Positions 57,106 to 64,000 of a stretch of DNA of 64,000 bases are shown here, piece by piece. Location: positions 62,001-126,000 of the forward strand of contig JAAWRH010000002.1 of the NCBI GenBank assembly GCA_022800935.1, read 5' to 3'. The notes under the pieces were generated by a model, which was not told where the DNA came from, did no database searches, and saw nothing but the letters and a program-made list of their open reading frames with translations. The position numbers were made by a program, and so were the translations under genes. Positions within the stretch are counted from its first letter, which is position 1; each line of letters begins with the position of its first letter. Source of the stretch: Oscillospiraceae bacterium. Lineage in GTDB: Bacteria > Bacillota > Clostridia > Oscillospirales > Ruminococcaceae.

Positions 57106-58593
57106 CTAAAACCAATGGCGCGTGGCAGGGGTTTTGCACTCAAAATACTCCTCAACAATCGAAATCGTCACTTTATCCGTGTTGTCCCTCGCTATAATTT
57201 CATCTACCTTAGAACGCACCTCATCACTTGTCATTTCGGCCAAGACCTCGATGTCAGTTCCATACCAAAAACTGTGAATATCATTGACCACATTGGAAAT
57301 CACTGTGTCCCTCTCCCCCACAGTAACAGTATCCGGATCACACTGATAAGCGATGCCATACGCCAGCTCTACAGATAAATTTTTTACGCCTTTTCCTACA
57401 AGATCCTGTCCATATGAAAATCTCAATTGGGGGAGCAATGAGGCTTTCAGCGTAGTCCATATAAAATTACTTTCCTCCTCAGTAACGTCGCCGTATCTCC
57501 ACCTCATGTCGTCATTTTTCACCGGGTGTTGACTTCTCCACTCTGAAAGGGCATTGTTAAATTCCGAAACCGTCTGGTCCTGATAGCCCTCCACCATCAG
57601 CGCCTCCAACATCGGGCGGCCGTCGATGGGCTCATAATCCGCTTTGGTATCCCTGGACGTAGCGAGAACCGTTGTAAAACCCGCCACCAATATGACCGCA
57701 ATACATGCGGCCCAAATCGAAGCCCTTTTAACCTTCATAATCGCGGTAATCCTTTCTTCAATGGCGTTTTTGCTGAAACTGCTGCACAGCGGGGCAAAGC
57801 CGCTGCGCGCTTCCTCCATGCCGATCAGCGTCCGAGCATAGTCCGCCCTTTTGTTTTCCCCAAACAGCCGGACCACCGCCTCGTCACAGGAAAGCTCAAT
57901 GTCCCGGTTGGCCAGCAGATACATGAGCCACACCAAGGGATTGAACCAATGGACGCACACCGCGGCAATCAGCACGAATTTGGCCACGGCGTCAAACCGG
58001 CGGATATGTATATATTCATGTGCCAAAACGTATTGCAGCGGCTTGGCGTCCTCCCATTTGGCGGAGTCTGGCATTAAGATTACAGGGCGAAAAACGCCGT
58101 AGGTCAGCGGGGTGGAAAACCGGCCGGACTGCCGGATTGAAATGGAACGCCTCAGCCGGTGGTCCCTCAGCCAGTTCCTGACAAAGTCGTTTTCCACCGG
58201 CAGGGAAAACCGAAAAGCCCTCCTGCAATTCCAGTACGCTATGGCAAACACCAGGGCGCAGACTACCGCGCCGACAGCCCAGATGCTCCACCAGGCAGCA
58301 AACCCTCCCCCGGCGCTGGGCGGCGCAGTGGCCACCGGCTCGACCGCCCCCGCCGGAAGGGTCCCGGCGGCCTGGGGGACATCTGTCGCGGCAGTGCCCA
58401 AAGGCTGGCCGTCCAGCACCGAATACACGCTGAATGGAGAGGGAATGGAAAGAGGGAGCAGAAGCCGCGCGGCGGCAATCCCCCAAAGAATCAAAAAAGT
58501 CCGTTTCGGCAGCCGGTTGATTGCCAAGGCCCGTATGATCAAGATTGCCAAGACCATCACTGATCCTGCAAAGCTCATTTCCAGCAGATTCAT
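57106..58593 (-). CDS. M56 family BlaR1/MecR1-like sensor peptidase
   Basis: 495-residue membrane zinc peptidase. The zinc site HEYIH (192-196) and ELSCDEAV (about 233-240) are in a four-helix membrane module like BlaR1. In place of a penicillin-binding sensor it has a C-terminal extracellular domain of about 170 residues (320-495) with no recognised family. BlaR1-type proteins cut a BlaI repressor; no blaI gene lies beside this one, though its promoter carries a long dyad. GAGGAGG precedes ATG 58593. Confidence 0.85.
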   Translation of the reverse strand: MNLLEMSFAGSVMVLAILIIRALAINRLPKRTFLILWGIAAARLLLPLSIPSPFSVYSVLDGQPLGTAATDVPQAAGTLPAGAVEPVATAPPSAGGGFAAWWSIWAVGAVVCALVFAIAYWNCRRAFRFSLPVENDFVRNWLRDHRLRRSISIRQSGRFSTPLTYGVFRPVILMPDSAKWEDAKPLQYVLAHEYIHIRRFDAVAKFVLIAAVCVHWFNPLVWLMYLLANRDIELSCDEAVVRLFGENKRADYARTLIGMEEARSGFAPLCSSFSKNAIEERITAIMKVKRASIWAACIAVILVAGFTTVLATSRDTKADYEPIDGRPMLEALMVEGYQDQTVSEFNNALSEWRSQHPVKNDDMRWRYGDVTEEESNFIWTTLKASLLPQLRFSYGQDLVGKGVKNLSVELAYGIAYQCDPDTVTVGERDTVISNVVNDIHSFWYGTDIEVLAEMTSDEVRSKVDEIIARDNTDKVTISIVEEYFECKTPATRHWF

Positions 58594-58606
58594 AAGCGCC
58601 TCCTCT

Positions 58607-58662
58607 TAAGACTGTAGTAGTGTTTACAAGTAAATACTACCATAGTCTTAAATGTTTGTCAA
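58607..58662 (-). promoter_or_regulatory. M56 gene promoter with overlapping operator dyad
   Basis: On the minus strand TTGACA (58662-58657), 17 bases, TAGTAT (58639-58634). A dyad with 21-base arms (58607-58627 and 58630-58650; 18 of 21 match) covers the -10 and the start region. It contains TAGTA/TACTA half sites reminiscent of BlaI/MecI operators. Confidence 0.7.
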
Positions 58663-58780
58663 TCCCTTTTTCATACAAAATATCAATTTGGCCAATGCTT
58701 TTCAGCAGGGCTTGGTATAAGAAGAAAAGTTTTAAAATGTAACTTTGCAATGGAAAAAAGGATGGAAAAAAATCACTGTG

Positions 58781-58789
58781 TGCTATAAT
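58781..58789 (+). promoter_or_regulatory. Extended -10 promoter for the GH127 gene
   Basis: TGCTATAAT (TATAAT at 58784-58789), an extended -10 with no clear -35. Leader of about 38 bases. Confidence 0.55.
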
Positions 58790-58833
58790 ATTAAGTATCG
58801 GCATCCCACCTTATTAAGTCAGGAGTTGAGAAA

Positions 58834-60804
58834 ATGAAAGAAAAAACATCTGGTGCGCATCCCGTTGACCTTGACACCGTAAAAATTACCGGCGGCTTCT
58901 GGTCCCGCTTTCAGGACCTTGTCCGCACCCAGGTGATTCCCTATCAGTGGGAGGCCCTCAATGACCGGATTGAAGGCGCTGCTCCCAGCCACTGCATGGA
59001 GAACTTTAAAGTCGCGTCCGGCCAAAAGGAAGGGACCTTTGGCGGCTGCGTCTTTCAGGACAGCGACTTTGCCAAGTGGATCGAGGCGGTGGGATACTCC
59101 CTGACCATCCATCCGGACCCGGAGCTGGAAAAAACAGCGGATGAAGCCATCGACCTTGTCTGTTCCGCCCAGCAGCCGGACGGGTACCTGAACACCTATT
59201 ATATCATCAACGGCCTGGAGGACCGCTTCACCAACCTGGCCCACAACCACGAGCTGTACTGCCTGGGACACCTGATGGAAGGGGCTATCGCCTACTATCA
59301 GGCCACAGGTAAGGATAAGCTGCTGAACGCCGTGCGGCGGTACGCGGACCTGGTGGACAGTCTGTTCGGAGCCGAGGAGGGAAAGCTCCAAGGCTATCCT
59401 GGCCACGAGATTATTGAGATGGCCCTGGTAAAGCTGGCCGATGTCACCGGCGAGGAGCGCTACCTGCGTCTGGCGAAATACTTCATCGATCAGCGGGGCC
59501 AGGAGCCCAATTACTTCCGTGAGGAAATAGAGAAAAGCGGTAAGCCCTGGGGATGGGCAAAAAGCCCCTTTGGCCTGCAATATTATCAGGCGGGCAAGCC
59601 GGTGCGGGAGCAGACCGCCGCCGAGGGCCATGCGGTACGGGCGGTCTACCTGTACAGCGGCATGGCGGACGTTGCCCGGAAGACCGGCGACGAATCCCTC
59701 TGGAACGCCTGCAGAACCCTGTGGGACAGCATCGTCCGCCGCCGGATGTATGTGACGGGGTCTATCGGCTCCGCCCACTATGGGGAATCCTTTACCTTTG
59801 ATTATGATCTCCCCAACGATTCTGTCTATGGAGAAACCTGCGCGGCCATCGGCCTGGTATTTTTCGCCCGCCGGATGCTGGAAACAGAAGCCAAGGGGGA
59901 ATACGCAGATGTGATGGAGCAGGCACTTTACAACGGCGTGATCAGCGGAATGTCCCTGGACGGCAGAAGCTTTTTCTATGTCAACCCCCTGGAGGTCCTC
60001 CCGGAGGCCAGCGAAAAGGACCACGACCGCTCCCATGTCAAGGTCCAGCGCCAGAAGTGGTTCGGCTGCGCCTGCTGTCCCCCCAACCTGGCCAGGCTTG
60101 TCTCCTCTTTGGGGATGTACATGTACGGAACCGGAACCCTTGACGGCGGGGAGGTTCTCTACCACCACCTGTATGCCGATGGCAGAGCCTCCTTCACCCT
60201 GGGCAGCAAGCGGGCAGAAATCCGCACCGAGACCCGCTATCCATGGGACGGTACGATAAAAACCCTTTTCTCCCTCCCGGAGGGAAGCGCCAGCTTCACC
60301 TATGCCCTGCGCATTCCCGGATGGTGTGACAGATACACCCTGACGGTTAACGGCCAACCCCTTGAATACCGTTTCTCCGACGGATACGCTTACATCAGCA
60401 GAACCTTCCAGGACGGAGACGCTGTCACCCTGGAGTTGGAGATGTCCCCCCGCCTTATCTCCGCCAGCCCGGAGGTCCGGGATGACATTGGCAAGGTATG
60501 CGTCTGCCGGGGGCCGGTGGTCTACTGCCTGGAGCAGGAGGACAACGGCGCAAAGCTCCATAAGGTCCGGATATCCGGGAACACCTCCTTCCGGGAAGCC
60601 TGGGAGCCGGAGACACTGGGCGGCATTGTCTCCCTGGAATGCACAGGCACTTCCCTGGATAAGCCCAGCCAATTCGCGGGAGCCCTTTACCAACGCTATA
60701 CGCCGCCTGTCTACAAACCGCAAGTGCTTCGGTGGATCCCCTATTACGCCTGGGCGAACCGCTCCGCCGGAGAGATGACGGTGTGGGTCCGCGTACAGGA
60801 TTGA
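58834..60804 (+). CDS. GH127 beta-L-arabinofuranosidase
   Basis: 656-residue glycoside hydrolase of family 127, which removes beta-L-arabinofuranose from plant glycans such as hydroxyproline-rich glycoproteins and pectin side chains. By comparison with HypBA1 (E338, C340, C417, C418, from memory), the zinc and nucleophile residues are E334, C336 (YGETCAA), C414 and C415 (CACCPPN). The (alpha/alpha)6 barrel is followed by C-terminal beta domains. No signal peptide. CAGGAG precedes ATG 58834. Monocistronic, with a terminator downstream. Confidence 0.93.
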   Translation: MKEKTSGAHPVDLDTVKITGGFWSRFQDLVRTQVIPYQWEALNDRIEGAAPSHCMENFKVASGQKEGTFGGCVFQDSDFAKWIEAVGYSLTIHPDPELEKTADEAIDLVCSAQQPDGYLNTYYIINGLEDRFTNLAHNHELYCLGHLMEGAIAYYQATGKDKLLNAVRRYADLVDSLFGAEEGKLQGYPGHEIIEMALVKLADVTGEERYLRLAKYFIDQRGQEPNYFREEIEKSGKPWGWAKSPFGLQYYQAGKPVREQTAAEGHAVRAVYLYSGMADVARKTGDESLWNACRTLWDSIVRRRMYVTGSIGSAHYGESFTFDYDLPNDSVYGETCAAIGLVFFARRMLETEAKGEYADVMEQALYNGVISGMSLDGRSFFYVNPLEVLPEASEKDHDRSHVKVQRQKWFGCACCPPNLARLVSSLGMYMYGTGTLDGGEVLYHHLYADGRASFTLGSKRAEIRTETRYPWDGTIKTLFSLPEGSASFTYALRIPGWCDRYTLTVNGQPLEYRFSDGYAYISRTFQDGDAVTLELEMSPRLISASPEVRDDIGKVCVCRGPVVYCLEQEDNGAKLHKVRISGNTSFREAWEPETLGGIVSLECTGTSLDKPSQFAGALYQRYTPPVYKPQVLRWIPYYAWANRSAGEMTVWVRVQD

Positions 60805-60937
60805 GATACAGTCTCTTATCCCATATAAATTTAGGGGGAAGCGTATTCATGGTCTCCCACTTTTTTAATTGATCTTCAGGATAAAATAGGGTTCCTGTAC
60901 ACTCACGCACCCCAAACACCGCACAGGGACAAATAGA

Positions 60938-60970
60938 AGGACCAGGGATCATTCTCCCCGGTCCTTTTTT
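60938..60970 (+). terminator. Terminator downstream of GH127
   Basis: AGGACC (60938-60943) and GGTCCT (60960-60965) with inner GGG/CCC and a T6 run. The 130 bases before it hold nothing recognised. Confidence 0.75.
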
Positions 60971-60974
60971 GCGC

Positions 60975-61124
60975 TTACTCTTGGTCTTTTGCCATAGCAA
61001 TTTTGTCAATCAGCTCTGTAATTTCTTCTACCGTGTACTCTTTTTTATCGCCAGTGGTCAACAATATGCGCAGTTCATAAAATGCGGCTCTCCGCATGAT
61101 CTGGTACTCTTTTTCAGTGTGCAC
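60975..61124 (-). CDS. Small acidic helical protein (49 residues)
   Basis: GTG 61124 with an excellent AGGAGGTG 7 bases upstream opens a 49-residue frame to TAA 60975-60977. The product begins MHTEKEYQIMRRAAFYELR and ends AMAKDQE; it is predicted mostly helical and acidic. It lies 96 bases downstream of the Rpn-family gene on the same strand and ends at the GH127 terminator. No family recognised; could be a small regulatory partner of the nuclease. Confidence 0.6.
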   Translation of the reverse strand: MHTEKEYQIMRRAAFYELRILLTTGDKKEYTVEEITELIDKIAMAKDQE

Positions 61125-61220
61125 TTTGTTCACCTCCTAAAAATAGTATATCATAAAAAACATGATGGGTGCAGTATATATTTCAAACAAATCACACTAG
61201 GTATATTTGTGCAATTTTAA

Positions 61221-62093
61221 TCAAAGATTCGTATGAGAGGTCCGCAGTTCCTCTATTTCCTCATAGGATAGCCCCGTATCCTCCATGATTTCTTCAACCG
61301 GCCTCCCCCGCTTGAGAAGCTTTCGAGCCATAATTGCTATTCCCTGTCCTATCCCCTGTTCTATTCCCTGTTCTATCCCCTCCGAAAAAGCAATCTGCCT
61401 GGTATGATTCAGCGCCTGGGCTTCATCGTGTCTGGCCTTTTCCCGAATTCGTTCCAGCTCCCGGTACTCCGGCAATGTCGTTATATTTCGATACGCATTG
61501 ACGGCTTCACTCATTACTGACACCCCCATTTTATCAATTCTCTCCAGTTCTTCCTCTGTATTCGCATTGAATAATGACAGCCAAAGAATCAGTCGTTCCC
61601 CTCCGTCAATCTCTGATGGCAGCTTTGGCAGCTCAAAAAAGTAGAAGCCCATTTTATCTGACAATAGGGTATGCCTTGTCACCTCCAGCGGTTTAAAACA
61701 GGAATGGTACTCTGCACATTCAAACAATTCAAAATCCAGAATACTGACAATCATCGTCCCCGGCAGCGTCGAATAATCCTCTCCTGCGGGCAGCGCGGAT
61801 GAATAGTCCCTTGCCCAGTAAAACATCACCCGCTCCGGGTAGTTTCCCTCATTTGCCATCTGCATTTCAATGTCTATCCGCTTGCCGTTTACCCTCATAT
61901 TGATGTCCAACCGACAGAATTTACTTTCAATGTGTGCCGGAGTCATTTCAGGGTTGATGATTTCAAAATCAGTAATACTTTCAACCGGAACCTCAAGAAC
62001 TGCTGACACAAACGCCTTCAACAGGCTGGGGTATCTGACAAATACCATTTTAAACAGAATGTCACTTTTGAATGTATATCTTAGTTTTTTCAT
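61221..62093 (-). CDS. Rpn family (PD-(D/E)xK) nuclease/transposase-like protein
   Basis: 290-residue Rpn/YhgA-type recombination-promoting nuclease family protein (PDDEXK_2). N-terminal KSDILFKMVFVRYPSLLKAFV and active-site region DINMRVNGKRIDIEMQ with the D...EMQ core; a WLSLF block; and C-terminal four-residue tandem repeats GIEQGIEQGIGQGI. Such repeats often vary between strains. ATG 62093 has CGGAGG upstream; it overlaps the Nudix gene by 32 bases. Mostly found as scattered mobile-like genes. Confidence 0.8.
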   Translation of the reverse strand: MKKLRYTFKSDILFKMVFVRYPSLLKAFVSAVLEVPVESITDFEIINPEMTPAHIESKFCRLDINMRVNGKRIDIEMQMANEGNYPERVMFYWARDYSSALPAGEDYSTLPGTMIVSILDFELFECAEYHSCFKPLEVTRHTLLSDKMGFYFFELPKLPSEIDGGERLILWLSLFNANTEEELERIDKMGVSVMSEAVNAYRNITTLPEYRELERIREKARHDEAQALNHTRQIAFSEGIEQGIEQGIGQGIAIMARKLLKRGRPVEEIMEDTGLSYEEIEELRTSHTNL

Positions 62094-62589
62094 CACAGCC
62101 TCCGGATGATTCGTTTTTAAGTTTAACATCACTTATTCCAAGTAACTCTTTGGCAATCGTCACCGCTGAACATATCTGTCCCCTGCCAACATCTCCCCAG
62201 TCCAAAAGCGATATTGCCTGTTTGGGAGACACAAATATCCTTTCATATGTCCTCCCCGTATCAGGGTCCGGCCTTGAAGCCCCAAACCGATCCAATTTGG
62301 CGGCCATCCTCACCTGGGCATAGGCAGGAATCCCGTTCTCCTCGTCAACCAACTGGTATCCGGCTATAACAATACGGCTGACTGAAACATTGAGCTCTTC
62401 ATCAAGCTCTCTTTTCAGCGTCGCTTCTATATTGAGGTCAAACGGCTCCGGCTTGCCGCCGGGGAGAGAATATTTTTCTCCATCTTTTCTCAGCAGTATC
62501 CTTCCATCCTCTGCAAAAACGATTCCATAGACCTGCTTTACCTCCAGCCCACAGGGAACAGCTCCTTCTACCCATTGGTAAACGCTCAT
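62062..62589 (-). CDS. Nudix-like hydrolase with degenerate box
   Basis: 175-residue Nudix-fold protein. The box region is LPGGKPEPFD...RELDEELNV, but it departs from G-x5-E-x7-RE: one extra residue and Asp in place of the first Glu, so activity is uncertain. ATG 62589 has AGAGGGGG upstream. It overlaps the Rpn-family gene start, implying coupled translation. Confidence 0.72.
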   Translation of the reverse strand: MSVYQWVEGAVPCGLEVKQVYGIVFAEDGRILLRKDGEKYSLPGGKPEPFDLNIEATLKRELDEELNVSVSRIVIAGYQLVDEENGIPAYAQVRMAAKLDRFGASRPDPDTGRTYERIFVSPKQAISLLDWGDVGRGQICSAVTIAKELLGISDVKLKNESSGGCDEKTKIYIQK

Positions 62590-62720
62590 GATATTCCCCC
62601 TCTTCATCCGGCATAAACAAATATTCGCCTTATTCTTCCCTATTCTCAGTATAACATATTATGATGAATTTTTCCATAGCAAAAAAGAAAGGGCAGTCGC
62701 TCCCCTGCCCTTTCATCCCG

Positions 62721-64000
62721 CTATTTCTTTTCGATAAACTTCACATTCAGCGCCCGCATGGCATTGAGAATGGCAATCACCGCCACACCCACGTCGGCAA
62801 AGACGGCCTCCCACATGGTGGCAATCCCGAAAGCGCCTAAAATCAGCACCAGCGCCTTGACCGCAAGGGCAAAGACGATATTCTGGTACACAATCCTAAT
62901 GGTTTTGCGGGAGATTGCCATGGCGTCAGCAATGCGGGAGGGCTTGTCGTCCATGATGACGATATCCGCCGCCTCGATGGCCGCGTCCGAACCTAAACCG
63001 CCCATGGCGATGCCGATGTCCGCACGGGTCAACACCGGGGCATCGTTTACGCCGTCACCCACAAAGGCCAGCACACCCTTGGAGGATTTCTGCTTCAAAA
63101 GGGACTCCACCTTTTCCACCTTGCCCACAGGGAGCAGCTCCGTAAACACCTCATCAATACCCAGTTCTTTCCCGATGGCCTCCCCTACCGGCTTCAGGTC
63201 GCCGGTGAGCATCACCGTCTTTTTCACCCGTCCTTCGGTTTTCAGCCTCCTGATGGCCTCCCTGGCATCGGGTTTGAGCTGGTCGGAGATGAGAATATAA
63301 CCGCTGTACTTCCCGCCCACGGCCAGATATACCACAGTACCTGTGCTCTTGACCAAAGGAACCTTTACGCCAATGGATTCCATCAGCCTGCGGTTGCCCG
63401 CGGCCACCTGCACGCCGTTAATGACAGCCTTTACACCGTGGCCGGAGATTTCCTCCACCTGGGATACCTGCTTGGGATCAATTTCCTTTCCATACGCTTT
63501 TTTCAGGGAAAGGGAAATGGGATGGTTAGAATAGCTTTCCGCCAAAGTGCAAACCCTCAGCAGCTCCTGTTCAGATACCCCTTCTGCTGGGTGCAGCTCC
63601 GTTACCTCAAAGCTGCCCTGGGTCAGGGTTCCGGTTTTGTCCATGGCAATGATCTCTGTCTTGGCCAGCGCCTCCAGATAATTGCTGCCCTTGACCAGAA
63701 TTCCGCATTTGGACGCACCGCCGATTCCCCCGAAGAAGCTCAGGGGCACCGAAATCACCAGCGCGCAGGGGCAGGAAATAACCAGGAAGATAAGCGCCCT
63801 GTGAATCCACTCACCCAAAGGCTGACGCAGAATGAGGGGCGGGAAGAATGCAAGCAGAACGGCGGCGATTACCACCGAAGGGGTATACCAATGGGCGAAC
63901 TTGGTGATAAAGTTTTCGCTTTTGGCCTTTTTGCTGCTGGCATTTTCCACCAGGTCGAGAATCTTTGCCACCGTCGATTCCCCAAATTCCTTAGAAACCC
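62721..64000 (-). CDS. Heavy-metal (Zn/Cd) P1B-type ATPase, C-terminal part
   Basis: C-terminal 426 residues of a P1B ATPase that continues beyond the window; the start is missing. The frame remains open to base 64000 (VSKEFGESTVAKILDLVENA). The metal-binding CPC is in SCPCALVISVP, the phosphorylation site is DKTGTLT, the nucleotide motif is SNHPI, and GDGVNDAPVL is present. The ending is typical of ZntA/CadA. Exports Zn2+, Cd2+ or Pb2+; metal choice is not certain. Followed by a short AT-rich spacer and the Nudix gene. Confidence 0.92.
   Translation of the reverse strand, partial: VSKEFGESTVAKILDLVENASSKKAKSENFITKFAHWYTPSVVIAAVLLAFFPPLILRQPLGEWIHRALIFLVISCPCALVISVPLSFFGGIGGASKCGILVKGSNYLEALAKTEIIAMDKTGTLTQGSFEVTELHPAEGVSEQELLRVCTLAESYSNHPISLSLKKAYGKEIDPKQVSQVEEISGHGVKAVINGVQVAAGNRRLMESIGVKVPLVKSTGTVVYLAVGGKYSGYILISDQLKPDAREAIRRLKTEGRVKKTVMLTGDLKPVGEAIGKELGIDEVFTELLPVGKVEKVESLLKQKSSKGVLAFVGDGVNDAPVLTRADIGIAMGGLGSDAAIEAADIVIMDDKPSRIADAMAISRKTIRIVYQNIVFALAVKALVLILGAFGIATMWEAVFADVGVAVIAILNAMRALNVKFIEKK

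Overview
The window looks like a chromosome segment from a GC-rich, anaerobic, probably spore-forming Clostridia member of the Oscillospiraceae type. The clues are rubredoxin next to a flavodiiron protein, the sporulation protein YunB, a DUF4364 protein, the rapZ-whiA-dnaE-pfkA block and the mazG-HU-rqcP block, strong AGGAGG ribosome binding sites, and sigma-A promoters. Genus is not determinable from this stretch. No rRNA, tRNA, CRISPR array, integrase or complete IS element was seen.

Layout. 0-2.6 kb: tail of yaaA, an isolated eutS-eutP-sirtuin operon, a duplicated sirtuin 3' end, and an MnmM-like tRNA methyltransferase. 2.7-3.8 kb: two coiled-coil membrane proteins. 3.9-6.4 kb: a type II restriction-modification (R-M) system of the AvaI/BsoBI type. 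6.4-10.3 kb: a minus-strand run ending with a pectin hydrolase (GH105). 10.3-16.8 kb: rqcP-HU-mazG, type II pantothenate kinase, a P-loop kinase, a YefM-YoeB toxin-antitoxin pair, and the NAD salvage genes pncB and pncA. 17-23.5 kb: uvrB-uvrA, rubredoxin and flavodiiron protein. 23.6-26.6 kb: an AT-rich, apparently imported R-M island with two methyltransferases, one carrying a 3' frameshift at a T8 run. 26.8-38.3 kb: housekeeping genes on the minus strand (pfkA, dnaE, whiA, rapZ, htpG, ligA). 38.4-45.4 kb: a 1823-residue secreted M60 mucin-type peptidase with a dockerin-like module, plus a membrane-anchored partner with a cohesin-like module. 45.7-54.3 kb: MATE exporter, LRR protein, yunB, DUF4364, calcium P-type ATPase and an unknown membrane protein. 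54.4-64 kb: yebC, luxS with an M20 amidohydrolase, an M56/BlaR1-like sensor with its operator, a GH127 arabinofuranosidase, an Rpn-family nuclease, a Nudix gene and the C-terminal part of a heavy-metal P-type ATPase.

How the genes fit together. GH105, GH127 and the M60 peptidase fit a gut organism that uses pectin side chains and host glycoproteins. Rubredoxin and flavodiiron protein form an O2/NO detoxification pair. PncA and PncB can recycle the nicotinamide released by the sirtuin. Defence is heavy: two R-M systems, one toxin-antitoxin pair and an Rpn nuclease.

The most striking observation is that a by-eye scan of the window found no CYCGRG site, the sequence expected to be cut by the AvaI/BsoBI-like enzyme, although one-base relatives such as CCCGGA, TCCGGG and ATCGGG are abundant. 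Next in interest are the possible cohesin-dockerin peptidase pair, the eutS-eutP-sirtuin operon, the T8 frameshift and the duplicated sirtuin tail. All counts and family calls come from reading the sequence and from remembered family features; no database search was run.
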